Origin: Prochlorococcus sp. AG-388-E21
Lineage (GTDB): Bacteria > Cyanobacteriota > Cyanobacteriia > PCC-6307 > Cyanobiaceae
NCBI GenBank assembly: GCA_003279855.1
Contig: QCGO01000011.1
Location: 1 to 32,041 of the forward strand
Reading direction: 5' to 3'
DNA length: 32,041 nt
Shown: one piece after another, positions 1 to 6,288 of the stretch
Position numbering within the stretch: the stretch's first letter is position 1
How the letters are laid out: every line of letters starts with the position of its first letter
Made by a program: the position numbers and the translations under genes
Notes under the pieces: generated by a model
The model's database searches: none
Told to the model about the DNA's origin: nothing
The model's input: only the letters and a program-made list of their open reading frames with translations

Positions 1-30
1 GAGGAATAATTAAACTTACTATGGTTCAGC

Positions 31-591
31 TTGGAGGTTGTAAATATAAAGGAAGGGCTTTCTGAAAAACCAAATACTATTAACAAAAATTCAGAAGATG
101 AAAACTTATTGAAAATAAAGAAAAAACACGCTATTTATGTATTAACTGATACTTTATTTATGGATTTGAAAAGATTTTATTCTTTAAATTTTCTTGGCAA
201 ACTTCTTTTAAGTGCGATTTTTGTAAATGCAATCCCTGGAAAAATCACAAATTTTGGTAGCCAAACACAATACATAGTTGGCAGAGGATTTCCAGAGCCA
301 TTGGCTAACATCATGTTATTTTTAGCAATAATTCTTTTAATCAGCGGTTCAGTCCTCTTGATTTTTTCAGAAAGAACTAAACTTGCTTGCACTCTTCTTC
401 TTATTTTTTTAGTCCCAACTACTATTATTTTTCACCTAGTACCATTCCAGTTAGTAGCAGTTTCTCGAAATCTATCATTAATTGGCGGATTACTAATCGT
501 AATAGATAAATCTAGAAATAATTACTTAAATGCATCTTCAAACCTAGAATCTAAAGAAATTGAATACTCTGATTTAAATGAAGATAATTAG
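31..591 (+). CDS. DoxX-like small membrane protein
   Basis: A 186-codon frame opening with TTG at 31. The part from Met44 (ATG at 160) onward looks like a DoxX/DoxD-type four-helix membrane protein: hydrophobic segments lie at about residues 53-70, 92-112, 118-138 and 140-158, with a QYIVGRGFPEP loop between the first two, as in many DoxX-like proteins. The first 43 residues are polar and Lys/Glu/Asn-rich. Either the family core carries an N-terminal extension, or translation really begins at ATG 160, which would give a length closer to the family norm of about 140 residues. It lies 33 bp upstream of the NRAMP-like gene on the same strand, so the two may be co-transcribed. Function is unknown; DoxX-like proteins are loosely linked to redox or small-molecule transport. 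The family call comes from hydrophobicity pattern and motif only. Confidence 0.65.
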   Translation: MEVVNIKEGLSEKPNTINKNSEDENLLKIKKKHAIYVLTDTLFMDLKRFYSLNFLGKLLLSAIFVNAIPGKITNFGSQTQYIVGRGFPEPLANIMLFLAIILLISGSVLLIFSERTKLACTLLLIFLVPTTIIFHLVPFQLVAVSRNLSLIGGLLIVIDKSRNNYLNASSNLESKEIEYSDLNEDN

Positions 592-624
592 TTAGTTAAA
601 AATATATTCTAAATAAAAATACTA

Positions 625-1935
625 ATGTATTTATCAAGGCAAGCTATACAAAAAAGTTTAGGACCAGGAATCTTATTAGCAGGGGCAGCTATAGGAGGTT
701 CACATCTATTATCATCCACGACTGCCGGAGCAAGGTTTGGTTTCGGATTGGTAGGGCTAATTTTAATAACAAATTTACTAAAGTATCCTTTTTTACTTGT
801 AGGGACGCGTTTTACTTCAAGTACTGGCAAATCTTTGCTGGAGGGTTTTAAAGAAAGAAATTCTGTTTATTTGCCAATATTCGTAATCGTTAGTTTAATA
901 ACTGGCACTTTCACAATAGCGGCGGTGAGTTTTGTCTCTGGGGTTCTTCTAACTAACATACCCTTATTTTCTGGTTTTCCTGCAATGGATTTGTCTATAG
1001 GAATTCTTATTGTTTGTGGTTTAATTCTCTTAGTTGGGGAATATAGAGCGCTAGATAGAATTTCTAAATTTCTTGTTGCTCTTCTAACCTTTCTAACTTT
1101 ATTCGCCGTTTTATCACTTTTAACCAAAGGTTCATTTAATGAATCCCTCCCCGTGAGTTGGATTGAACCAAAGATAAGTCCATGGAAATTATCAAATTTG
1201 AGTTTTTTAATACCATTGATGGGATGGATGCCATGTCCTGTGGAACTGTGTGTATGGCCCTCCTTATGGATGTTCTCCAGAGCAAAGGATTCAAATTACA
1301 AACCTAATGTTAGAGAATCAGAATTTGATTTTAATCTTGGTTACTTAATAACTGTTATCACAGCAGTTTTTTTTGTAACTCTTGGCGCGATAACAATGTA
1401 TGGAACTGGAGATGAAATGCTTTCTGGTAGTGGTGTTTTCTTCGCTCAAAATTTAATACGTTTATATACAAACTCTATTGGTGTTTGGTCTAAGTGGATA
1501 ATTATTCCAGCTTCATTTGCAGCAATGTTTAGTACAACATTAACTTGCCTTGATGCTTACCCAAGAAGTATTTCTTCAATACAAGGTTTATTAAAAGGTA
1601 CTGACAAGGGACGCATGGAATCAGCATCTGAGAAAACTCGTTTTCGTAACTGGATGATCATACATATATTTGCCTCATTGATCGCATTATTAATTGCAAA
1701 GTCTGGCGGAATAGGGGTTAAAGATTTTGTTTTCGGAGCAATGACAGGAAGTTTTTTGACAGCTCCAATTTTTGCATGGATGGCAATGGATACTATCAAC
1801 AGTAATTTAGTGCCTACTAAGCATAGATTTGGTTTGTTTTTAAGAAGTCTTTGCTGGATAGGATTAATCTTTTTAACTGCATTTAGTTTATTATTTATTG
1901 CTAATTCATTTTTTGGATTAGGTTCTGTAAATTAA
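625..1935 (+). CDS. Divergent NRAMP-family metal ion transporter
   Basis: A 436-residue polytopic inner-membrane protein with about 11 hydrophobic helices, the size and layout of NRAMP/MntH proton-coupled Mn2+/Fe2+ importers. The N-terminus has the family GPG..LAGAAIG entry into helix 1. The canonical DPGN metal-binding motif there is replaced by GGSH (residues 24-27). In helix 6 the canonical MPH is replaced by MPC (202-204). The two sites that coordinate metal in classical members are therefore both altered, so substrate and coupling cannot be assumed; distant NRAMP-related proteins with altered sites include Mg2+ transporters and proteins of unknown substrate. ATG 625 is a clean start with no better upstream choice. 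It probably shares a transcript with the DoxX-like gene. Family membership is likely; the substrate is inference. Confidence 0.75.
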   Translation: MYLSRQAIQKSLGPGILLAGAAIGGSHLLSSTTAGARFGFGLVGLILITNLLKYPFLLVGTRFTSSTGKSLLEGFKERNSVYLPIFVIVSLITGTFTIAAVSFVSGVLLTNIPLFSGFPAMDLSIGILIVCGLILLVGEYRALDRISKFLVALLTFLTLFAVLSLLTKGSFNESLPVSWIEPKISPWKLSNLSFLIPLMGWMPCPVELCVWPSLWMFSRAKDSNYKPNVRESEFDFNLGYLITVITAVFFVTLGAITMYGTGDEMLSGSGVFFAQNLIRLYTNSIGVWSKWIIIPASFAAMFSTTLTCLDAYPRSISSIQGLLKGTDKGRMESASEKTRFRNWMIIHIFASLIALLIAKSGGIGVKDFVFGAMTGSFLTAPIFAWMAMDTINSNLVPTKHRFGLFLRSLCWIGLIFLTAFSLLFIANSFFGLGSVN

Positions 1936-1948
1936 TTTTGATCCCTTA

Positions 1949-2101
1949 CTGAAAAGAATTGATCCCATAAGTAATTTTGAGAAATTCAATGGTAGTAATT
2001 TATATTTTTCCTTTAAATTAGATTTGGAAGTATTATCAGATATTAAAAATTGGATGGGTAATTTAATTCAGTCGTCATCAAGTAAAAGGTCCTGTGAATA
2101 A
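1949..2101 (+). pseudogene. Possible C-terminal gene remnant (50 codons)
   Basis: An open stretch just after the transporter encodes a protein-like sequence (for example NFEKFNGSNLYFSFKLDLEV and a following SDIKNWMGNLIQ) ending in TAA at 2099-2101. It has no ATG, GTG or TTG start in frame after the preceding in-frame stop; only CTG at 1949 could serve. The residue composition looks coding rather than random AT-rich DNA, so this may be the tail of a gene whose 5' part was lost when the neighbouring integration region was rearranged. No family was recognised. A fortuitous open frame is also possible. Confidence 0.25.
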
Positions 2102-2110
2102 ATGGTTTTT

Positions 2111-2128
2111 AACCTATTTAGGTTTTTT
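2111..2128 (+). terminator. Weak intrinsic terminator
   Basis: AACC-TATTTA-GGTT hairpin followed by a T run. It lies just after the possible gene remnant and about 180 bp after the NRAMP-like gene, so it may end that transcript. The stem is short. Confidence 0.4.
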
Positions 2129-2155
2129 ACTCATTACATATAAATAATTTTTAAA

Positions 2156-2227
2156 TTGAAAATTAATTCTCAGGGTTGGAGTTTAATTTTCAGTATTGGT
2201 ACTTTATTGATTATTTTATTTATTTAG
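2156..2227 (+). CDS. Micropeptide, SQGWSLI family (23 aa)
   Basis: A very short frame (TTG start, TAG stop) encodes a peptide of Lys-Ile-Asn-Ser-Gln-Gly-Trp-Ser-Leu followed by an almost wholly hydrophobic tail, i.e. a probable single membrane helix. The same peptide pattern recurs at 2729-2806: the KINSQGWSLI start and the SIG step are shared while many codons differ. Conservation of residues over divergent DNA suggests that the reading frame is real. It ends 25 bp before the repeat at 2253. No function is known to me and no ribosome-binding site is obvious. It could be a membrane-acting small protein or toxin-like peptide, but this is speculation. Confidence 0.4.
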   Translation: MKINSQGWSLIFSIGTLLIILFI

Positions 2228-2252
2228 AGGTTTAGTGAACCTTGTGATGGTT

Positions 2253-2310
2253 AGCGATTAACTGGACAAAGTTATACAAAGCTATACAAATAATCGCTAT
2301 TTAATCGCTA
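2253..2310. repeat. Island repeat R, copy 1
   Basis: Structure: AGCGATTA (2253-2260), two TATACAAA direct repeats (2273-2280 and 2283-2290), then TAATCGCT at 2291-2298 and 2302-2309, an 11-bp period. AGCGATTA is the inverse of TAATCGCT. Related copies lie at 5488, 6481 and 7743. This copy sits 76 bp before the tRNA-Pro fragment at 2386, the same spacing as copy 4 before the intact tRNA. The paired direct repeats at about one helical turn resemble arm-type recombinase binding sites; that role is inferred. Confidence 0.7.
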
Positions 2311-2335
2311 TTTAAATTATTGAGACTTCTGAGAA

Positions 2336-2361
2336 ATAAAAAAGCGAGTTGGGAGACTCGC
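2336..2361 (-). terminator. tRNA-Pro terminator, displaced copy
   Basis: Stem GCGAGT/ACTCGC (2344-2349 with 2356-2361). On the minus strand it is followed by a U-rich tract. It sits downstream of the tRNA-Pro 3' fragment, exactly as the terminator at 7826 does for the intact tRNA. Its stem sequence differs from the other two copies but stays fully paired. Confidence 0.7.
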
Positions 2362-2385
2362 CAGTATGACTTGGTTTTTAAATGG

Positions 2386-2431
2386 TCGGGGCGACAGGAT
2401 TCGAACCTGCGACCTAGTGCTCCCAAAGCAC
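2386..2431 (-). repeat. tRNA-Pro(TGG) 3' fragment, attachment site (outermost)
   Basis: 46 bp are identical to the 3' part of the tRNA-Pro gene at 7874-7950, running from the discriminator base through the T arm, variable loop, anticodon loop and most of the 3' anticodon stem. The match then stops abruptly (ACTGGG against ACCCGC). The trailing TGG (CCA on the minus strand) is also kept at 2383-2385. A tRNA cannot be made from it. Such a 3' duplicate is the expected footprint of site-specific integration into a tRNA gene and forms the distal end of element B. Confidence 0.9.
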
Positions 2432-2522
2432 TGGGCGTTATTTTTAAGAATTGCTTGAGAATCTAGTTATAGTCTTAACTAATAATAGATAGTGGAACGA
2501 GTTTGAGACAGCATATTGCATA

Positions 2523-2594
2523 ATCTTCGAAGGTTATCTAATCTTATCTTAGATGCTAGCTCCCCCTCTAGCTCCCCCCTAGTCAACCTAGTGC
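2523..2594. repeat. Element B left-end motif (TAGCTCCCC pair)
   Basis: ATCTTCGAAG (2523-2532), then TAGCTCCCC at 2557-2565 and 2569-2577 (12-bp period), then CAACCTAGTGC (2584-2594). The first two parts recur near the right end of the element (5223-5257). The CAACCTAGTGC 11-mer recurs beside the other element's left repeat (5532-5542) and differs by one base from the tRNA-Pro segment CGACCTAGTGC. A candidate recombinase arm site with an accessory core-like site. Confidence 0.6.
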
Positions 2595-2728
2595 CTAGTT
2601 TTAAATTGGTCGATCAAAGATAATATTTTAGTAAACTATATTAAAAATTAGAGGGATAAAACCTTTTCTTTTAATGCATAAGTTATTAATACCTTTTAAA
2701 GCTATACATAGTTTATTAACTCCTTTTA

Positions 2729-2806
2729 ATGAAGATTAACTCACAGGGGTGGAGCTTAATTTATAGTATTGGATCTGTAGTGGTAACTGTTTTTTATTTT
2801 GGATAA
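2729..2806 (+). CDS. Micropeptide, SQGWSLI family (25 aa)
   Basis: ATG at 2729 to TAA at 2804-2806. The peptide begins MKINSQGWSLIYSIG and continues as a hydrophobic, probably membrane-inserted tail ending in Phe-Gly. It is paralogous to the 23-residue peptide at 2156. Its end overlaps the TTG start of the next gene (2799) by 8 bp, which suggests translational coupling. An ATG start, a conserved N-terminus and recurrence beside another attachment repeat favour a genuine small gene. Function is unknown. It is too short for standard gene callers and will usually be missing from annotations. Confidence 0.5.
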   Translation: MKINSQGWSLIYSIGSVVVTVFYFG

Positions 2807-2996
2807 GGAAGAAAGAAGGAAAAAATATAAATCAATGTCTAGCCAAGAAAGACAAGGTCTGATTTTAAGGAAAATGAAAGCCAAAGGAATAGAAGTAGGA
2901 AGTGGAGTTTCAAATAAAATTTATGACAGCGAAGAAGTATATGAGTTGATTCATATTGCTAAATGCTTTCCAGAGTTAAGAGAAAAAGATAATTAA
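2799..2996 (+). CDS. Hypothetical small charged protein (65 aa)
   Basis: A 65-residue, Lys/Glu-rich soluble protein opening with TTG at 2799, inside the end of the preceding micropeptide. An alternative ATG at 2835 would give 53 residues starting MSSQERQG. The N-terminal half (KEERRKKYKSMSSQERQ) looks like a basic helix, and the middle has a KGIEVGSG turn. No family was recognised. It belongs to the cargo of element B and lies about 250 bp upstream of the surface-protein gene. The overlap with the micropeptide implies a two-gene unit. Expression is uncertain, since no clear ribosome-binding site is seen for either start. Confidence 0.5.
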   Translation: MDKEERRKKYKSMSSQERQGLILRKMKAKGIEVGSGVSNKIYDSEEVYELIHIAKCFPELREKDN

Positions 2997-3265
2997 TTAA
3001 GTTATTTATAATAAATAACAATAAAAATAAGCTATTAAATAATTAAAAAATATAATTAGTCTAGCAACCTAGAAGTATAAATAAGCACTTAAGTTTTCGA
3101 TAATTATAGTAATCTAGAAATCTATACTTGAATATAACCACTGGCTTCTATAGCTTTTCATTATTATATTTTAAGAGCATATCCTCATATATAAAAGAAG
3201 GAGGTTCAGAAGATTGATATAAGGGGGTAAGTATATTTACTTTCTAAGTGAAAAGATATAATTTT

Positions 3266-5176
3266 ATGAAAATTAGGTCGGGTAAATTTAAAGCAAAAAA
3301 AAGATTACTCCCCCTAATTTTATTGTTCGGTTTATCGACAGTACGAACCTATGCAGACATAAGTATAAATACTTTTCAAAATTGGAATGGTTCTACTTTT
3401 GGAAATAGCTGGGGACCTGATGGATCTAATGCATATGGACAATCTTTTACAACTTCCTCAAACCTACAACTAACTGATTTAACTTTTTATATAAAATCAA
3501 GTGATAGCTTTAGCTTTAAAGCATATATTTATTCTTTTGATGCTACTACAAGAAAGATTTCAGGTAGTCCTTTATATGAAACTAATGCACAAAGTTTTGT
3601 AGGTAATGGTAGTTTCCAAGCTGTCACAGTAGATAGTAATGATGCAGTTACTAATGAGACCCTTTCATCTGGAAATTTTGCAGCATTTTATTCAGTAAAT
3701 GAACCCGGAGGAAGTTACTCACCTAATCCAGCTGGGAATCCCATAGTTGCAAATGATTCTGGTGGCTCTCAATGGGGGAAGAATGCAAGTGATGTATATT
3801 CCGGAGGTACCTCTCTTTATTATCATACTGATGCTTTTAATAATGGTGCCTGGACCAATTGGGGTAATGATTTAGCTTTTATATTAAATCTTTCTACTCC
3901 TGATTCTGGAGATGCTACTTATTCAATAACAGGTCAAACATATGCAGGAAAGACCTTAACTGCTGGCGTATCTGCCAATGATCCAGACGGGAACGGATCA
4001 GTAACTTCTTATACCTGGCAATCCTCTTCTGACGGGAGTACTTGGAATAATATTACTGGTGCAACGAGTTCTGCTTTTACTGTAACTTCTTCAAAAGAAG
4101 GAAAATATATCAGAGTTACAGTTGCTTATACAGATGGCGGTGGGACAAGTGAATCAGTAACCTCTTCATCAATAACAATTAGCCAGCTACACACTGAGTG
4201 GATCCAACCTTATGCCGCGATACAGAATATTGGATTGGTATCAATAAAAAATAATAGGGATTTGGTTTTAGCAAAAGCAGGTGAATGTAATAACTATGGC
4301 TGGGTAATTGGAGATACTGATTATTGTGTCTATACCAATGCGAACAATACAACTGCTTCTGTTAATGGCAATAGCAGTTATGGAGGTTATGATTATGCAA
4401 AATTTAATACCTCAATAAATTTAGAGAAAACAATTAATGATAGATGGAAAGCTGGTGTTGCATATGGCGTTGGTTCTTCTAATTTAGATAATTACAACTT
4501 CTCCAGTACAACAGCTAGTTTGAGTTCCACTAACACTCACTATTCTATTTATGGAGTTAAGAAAGTAAGTGATAAATTCACCTTAAAAGGAATGATTGGG
4601 GGATCTGATTTTGATTACAAAGGTAATAGAAATTATTCAACTACATCGGCAACATCTGCCTACGATACTGATGGATATACTGCGGAGATAAATGGTATCT
4701 GGGATATAAAAAAGAATATAAAAAATATGAAAACCCCAATCCGTTTACAACCAATGGTAGGAGTTACTTATGCCGCCCATACTCAAGATGGATTCAGTGA
4801 ATCGGGTAGTGGAGATTTAATTACCATTGATCCAAATCAGGCGGAATCTCTTCTCTTAAAAACAGGAATTAGTGTAGACAAGCAAATCCCTATGGAGAGT
4901 GGCAAGTGGTTATTAGTTCCATCTATTGCTCTGAATTACGAAATGGACCCCTATGCGGATGAAGATCATAGAAGTATTAAAGGTGGATTAACAGAAAGCT
5001 CAACAGCACATAATAAAGTTTCTTCTAAAACACTTGGTCAACATAATGGCTCTATTAAAGTAGGAGCTGATTTTATCTGTACTAAAGATTTTATGTTTAA
5101 TTTAAATGCAGAATATGGCTTAGCAGAAGGAGGAGATGAACATTCCTATGGTGGTGGTTTTAGGTGGCAGTTTTAA
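3266..5176 (+). CDS. Autotransporter-like surface protein with Ig-like domain
   Basis: A large secreted protein (642 residues from GTG 3248, 636 from ATG 3266; residue numbers here use the longer form). Basic N-terminus and hydrophobic core (19-31), with probable signal cleavage after TYA (36). Residues 37-215 form a Gly/Ser/Asn-rich beta domain resembling the choice-of-anchor/lectin-like modules of surface proteins (NAYGQSFTTSSNLQLTDLTF). Residues 222-311 are a bacterial Ig-like repeat (SYTWQSSSDGSTWNNI, EGKYIRVTVAYTD). Residues 315-642 have alternating aromatic/hydrophobic strands and end in GGGFRWQF, with the terminal Phe typical of outer-membrane beta-barrels, as in type V autotransporters. 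Two Cys (in GECNN and DYCVY) could form a loop disulfide. Likely displayed on the outer membrane and involved in adhesion or surface variation. It is the main cargo of element B. The barrel assignment is by pattern only. Confidence 0.7.
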   Translation: MKIRSGKFKAKKRLLPLILLFGLSTVRTYADISINTFQNWNGSTFGNSWGPDGSNAYGQSFTTSSNLQLTDLTFYIKSSDSFSFKAYIYSFDATTRKISGSPLYETNAQSFVGNGSFQAVTVDSNDAVTNETLSSGNFAAFYSVNEPGGSYSPNPAGNPIVANDSGGSQWGKNASDVYSGGTSLYYHTDAFNNGAWTNWGNDLAFILNLSTPDSGDATYSITGQTYAGKTLTAGVSANDPDGNGSVTSYTWQSSSDGSTWNNITGATSSAFTVTSSKEGKYIRVTVAYTDGGGTSESVTSSSITISQLHTEWIQPYAAIQNIGLVSIKNNRDLVLAKAGECNNYGWVIGDTDYCVYTNANNTTASVNGNSSYGGYDYAKFNTSINLEKTINDRWKAGVAYGVGSSNLDNYNFSSTTASLSSTNTHYSIYGVKKVSDKFTLKGMIGGSDFDYKGNRNYSTTSATSAYDTDGYTAEINGIWDIKKNIKNMKTPIRLQPMVGVTYAAHTQDGFSESGSGDLITIDPNQAESLLLKTGISVDKQIPMESGKWLLVPSIALNYEMDPYADEDHRSIKGGLTESSTAHNKVSSKTLGQHNGSIKVGADFICTKDFMFNLNAEYGLAEGGDEHSYGGGFRWQF

Positions 5177-5222
5177 TCAACTAGTTATTATTTAATTCAA
5201 AAAAGTAGGCACCATTTAGGAG

Positions 5223-5257
5223 ATCTTCGAAGATACTAGCTCCCCTCCTAGCTCCCC
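5223..5257. repeat. Element B right-end motif (TAGCTCCCC pair)
   Basis: ATCTTCGAAG (5223-5232) then TAGCTCCCC at 5237-5245 and 5249-5257, with the same 12-bp period as the left-end copy at 2523-2577. The spacer after ATCTTCGAAG is 20 bp shorter here. It lies about 75 bp from the tRNA core at 5331, comparable to repeat R copies 1 and 4 relative to their cores. Confidence 0.6.
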
Positions 5258-5280
5258 TTTCTCATTTGAGATTGCAGACA

Positions 5281-5309
5281 ATAAAAAAGAGAGCTTGGGA
5301 AAACTCTCT
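5281..5309 (-). terminator. tRNA-Pro terminator, displaced copy
   Basis: Stem AGAGAG/CTCTCT (5288-5293 with 5304-5309) and an A-run at 5283-5288 that reads as U-rich on the minus strand. Same position relative to the tRNA 3' end as at 2336 and 7826. Confidence 0.7.
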
Positions 5310-5330
5310 ATATGACTTGGTTTTTAAGAG

Positions 5331-5378
5331 TCGGGGCGACAGGATTCGAACCTGCGACCTAGTGCTCCCAAAGCACCC
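5331..5378 (-). repeat. tRNA-Pro(TGG) 3' fragment, attachment site (middle)
   Basis: 48 bp are identical to the 3' part of the intact tRNA-Pro gene, from the discriminator base to the anticodon stem; the match ends at CACCC, followed by AGTACGC instead of GCGCTAC. The adjoining CCA-encoding bases are not kept (GAG replaces TGG). It is the boundary between elements B and A. It also creates a false 63-codon plus-strand frame. Confidence 0.9.
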
Positions 5379-5487
5379 AGTACGCAATTTGCGACAGTAC
5401 CCACAAGAAACAAGTGAGGCTATAGCTTATGAGTTGGTAATACTAGGATTTAGTTGAGTCTCAATATTTCTCCAATATGCAGCAATG

Positions 5488-5527
5488 TATAGCATGGTTA
5501 TGCAAATAATCGCTAAATAATCGCTAA
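5488..5527. repeat. Island repeat R, copy 2
   Basis: TATAGCA (5488-5494), TTATGCAAA (5498-5506), TAATCGCT (5507-5514) and TAATCGCT (5518-5525), again with an 11-bp period. It lies about 110 bp inside the left end of element A and is followed within 5 bp by CAACCTAGTGC. Confidence 0.7.
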
Positions 5528-5528
5528 G

Positions 5529-5554
5529 CTGCAACCTAGTGCTGCATAGGCACC
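5529..5554 (-). repeat. Degenerate tRNA-Pro anticodon-region sequence
   Basis: This 26-bp stretch matches the tRNA-Pro segment from T arm to anticodon stem at 21 of 26 positions. The anticodon-stem halves (GTGC/GCAC) are conserved and the changes cluster in the anticodon loop. It directly follows repeat R copy 2. Either an older, decayed attachment core or an element-borne core-like site. No complete tRNA can form. Confidence 0.45.
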
Positions 5555-5691
5555 AGGTCTCATGTATTTACAGTGGTTCAAGTTGACAGTCGATTCTTGC
5601 ATCTTCTAAAACATTTCAATATAAAGAATTTAATAATTCATATATTCTGAATTTTTTAATGCTAAAAGATAAATAAATTTAAATATAAAAA

Positions 5692-6288
5692 ATGTTGAGT
5701 AATTTTGAAGCTGCTGTTGAAGCAGCACTAATTAGAAAAGAGATTTCAAGCAAAGAAATAGCTGATGAGAATAGATCTGGACAAAGAGGGAATAATTTTG
5801 AATTAAAAAATTCAAATGGGAAAGTAGTTAGCAGAATATCTATGGAAAGAGTAGAGCAATTAAAAGATCCAGAAACATTAGAACAAGCAAAAGAAGCCGC
5901 AAAGCCAAAACCAGTAATACCAAAAGAAGAACTTGAGGCACAAGCTCAGGCGGAAAGAGAGGCCTTAATAGAAAAGAAAAAAGCAGAGGAAGCTGCCTTC
6001 CTCAATACGCTTAAGGAAAAAGGTATTAAGCGATGGGACTATAAACATTTAAGATTAGATTACAAAGGAAGAGGTATAACCCAAGAGATAAATTTACTTG
6101 ATATTGATGGAGAAAGAGTTAGAGGCTGGTCAGATAATTTCTCCTCCAAGGAAGTCCCATCATTGCCCGAAATCTTAAACAAATTAGGCGATGATGGTTG
6201 GGAAATGATTTCTCACGTAGTTAATCAAGATTTAGCTGCAAACGGAACTACGATGCATTACTACAACTTTAAAAGAGAAAAATTATGA
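5692..6288 (+). CDS. DUF4177-like C-terminal domain protein
   Basis: 198 residues in three parts. An N-terminal helical and polar segment (1-60) includes NSNGKVVSRISMERV. A Lys/Glu/Ala-rich probable coiled coil covers about 62-110. The C-terminal region (113-198) has the hallmarks of DUF4177-type small domains: a W-x-Y-K opening strand (RWDYKHLRL), a leucine helix leading to LGDDGWEMISHVV, and a terminal YNFKRE strand. DUF4177 has no established function. ATG 5692 is a plain start after an AT-rich leader. Its stop overlaps the start of the 48-aa gene by ATGA, which implies translational coupling. First cargo gene of element A. Function unknown; a defence accessory role is possible only from position. 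Confidence 0.6.
   Translation: MLSNFEAAVEAALIRKEISSKEIADENRSGQRGNNFELKNSNGKVVSRISMERVEQLKDPETLEQAKEAAKPKPVIPKEELEAQAQAEREALIEKKKAEEAAFLNTLKEKGIKRWDYKHLRLDYKGRGITQEINLLDIDGERVRGWSDNFSSKEVPSLPEILNKLGDDGWEMISHVVNQDLAANGTTMHYYNFKREKL

Larger units (their letters stand above)
2432..5378. mobile_element. Integrated element B at tRNA-Pro (no integrase)
   Basis: About 2.9 kb bounded by direct copies of the tRNA-Pro 3' end (2386-2431 and 5331-5378), each with its terminator. Cargo on the plus strand: a micropeptide, a 65-aa protein and an autotransporter-like surface protein. Near both ends lies the same compound motif: ATCTTCGAAG followed by two TAGCTCCCC at 12-bp spacing (2523-2577 and 5223-5257). 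There is no recombinase, replication or phage structural gene, so mobility would need a recombinase in trans, or the element is a decayed relic. The arrangement resembles small tRNA-targeting tycheposon-type elements of Prochlorococcus; exact ends are set by loss of tRNA identity. Confidence 0.7.

Noticed and set aside
867-1127. Minus-strand frames within the NRAMP-like, porin, recC and other genes
   Set aside because: They lie wholly inside well-supported genes and have no family features or starts of their own.
3195-3230. AAGGAGG sequence upstream of the surface-protein gene taken as its ribosome-binding site
   Set aside because: It is about 45-65 bp before either possible start; the nearest start codon after it runs into a stop within three codons.
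5266-5457. A 63-codon plus-strand frame containing GDRIRTCDL
   Set aside because: It is the antisense reading of the tRNA-Pro 3' fragment and its terminator; this motif is a well-known false protein from tRNA-overlapping frames.
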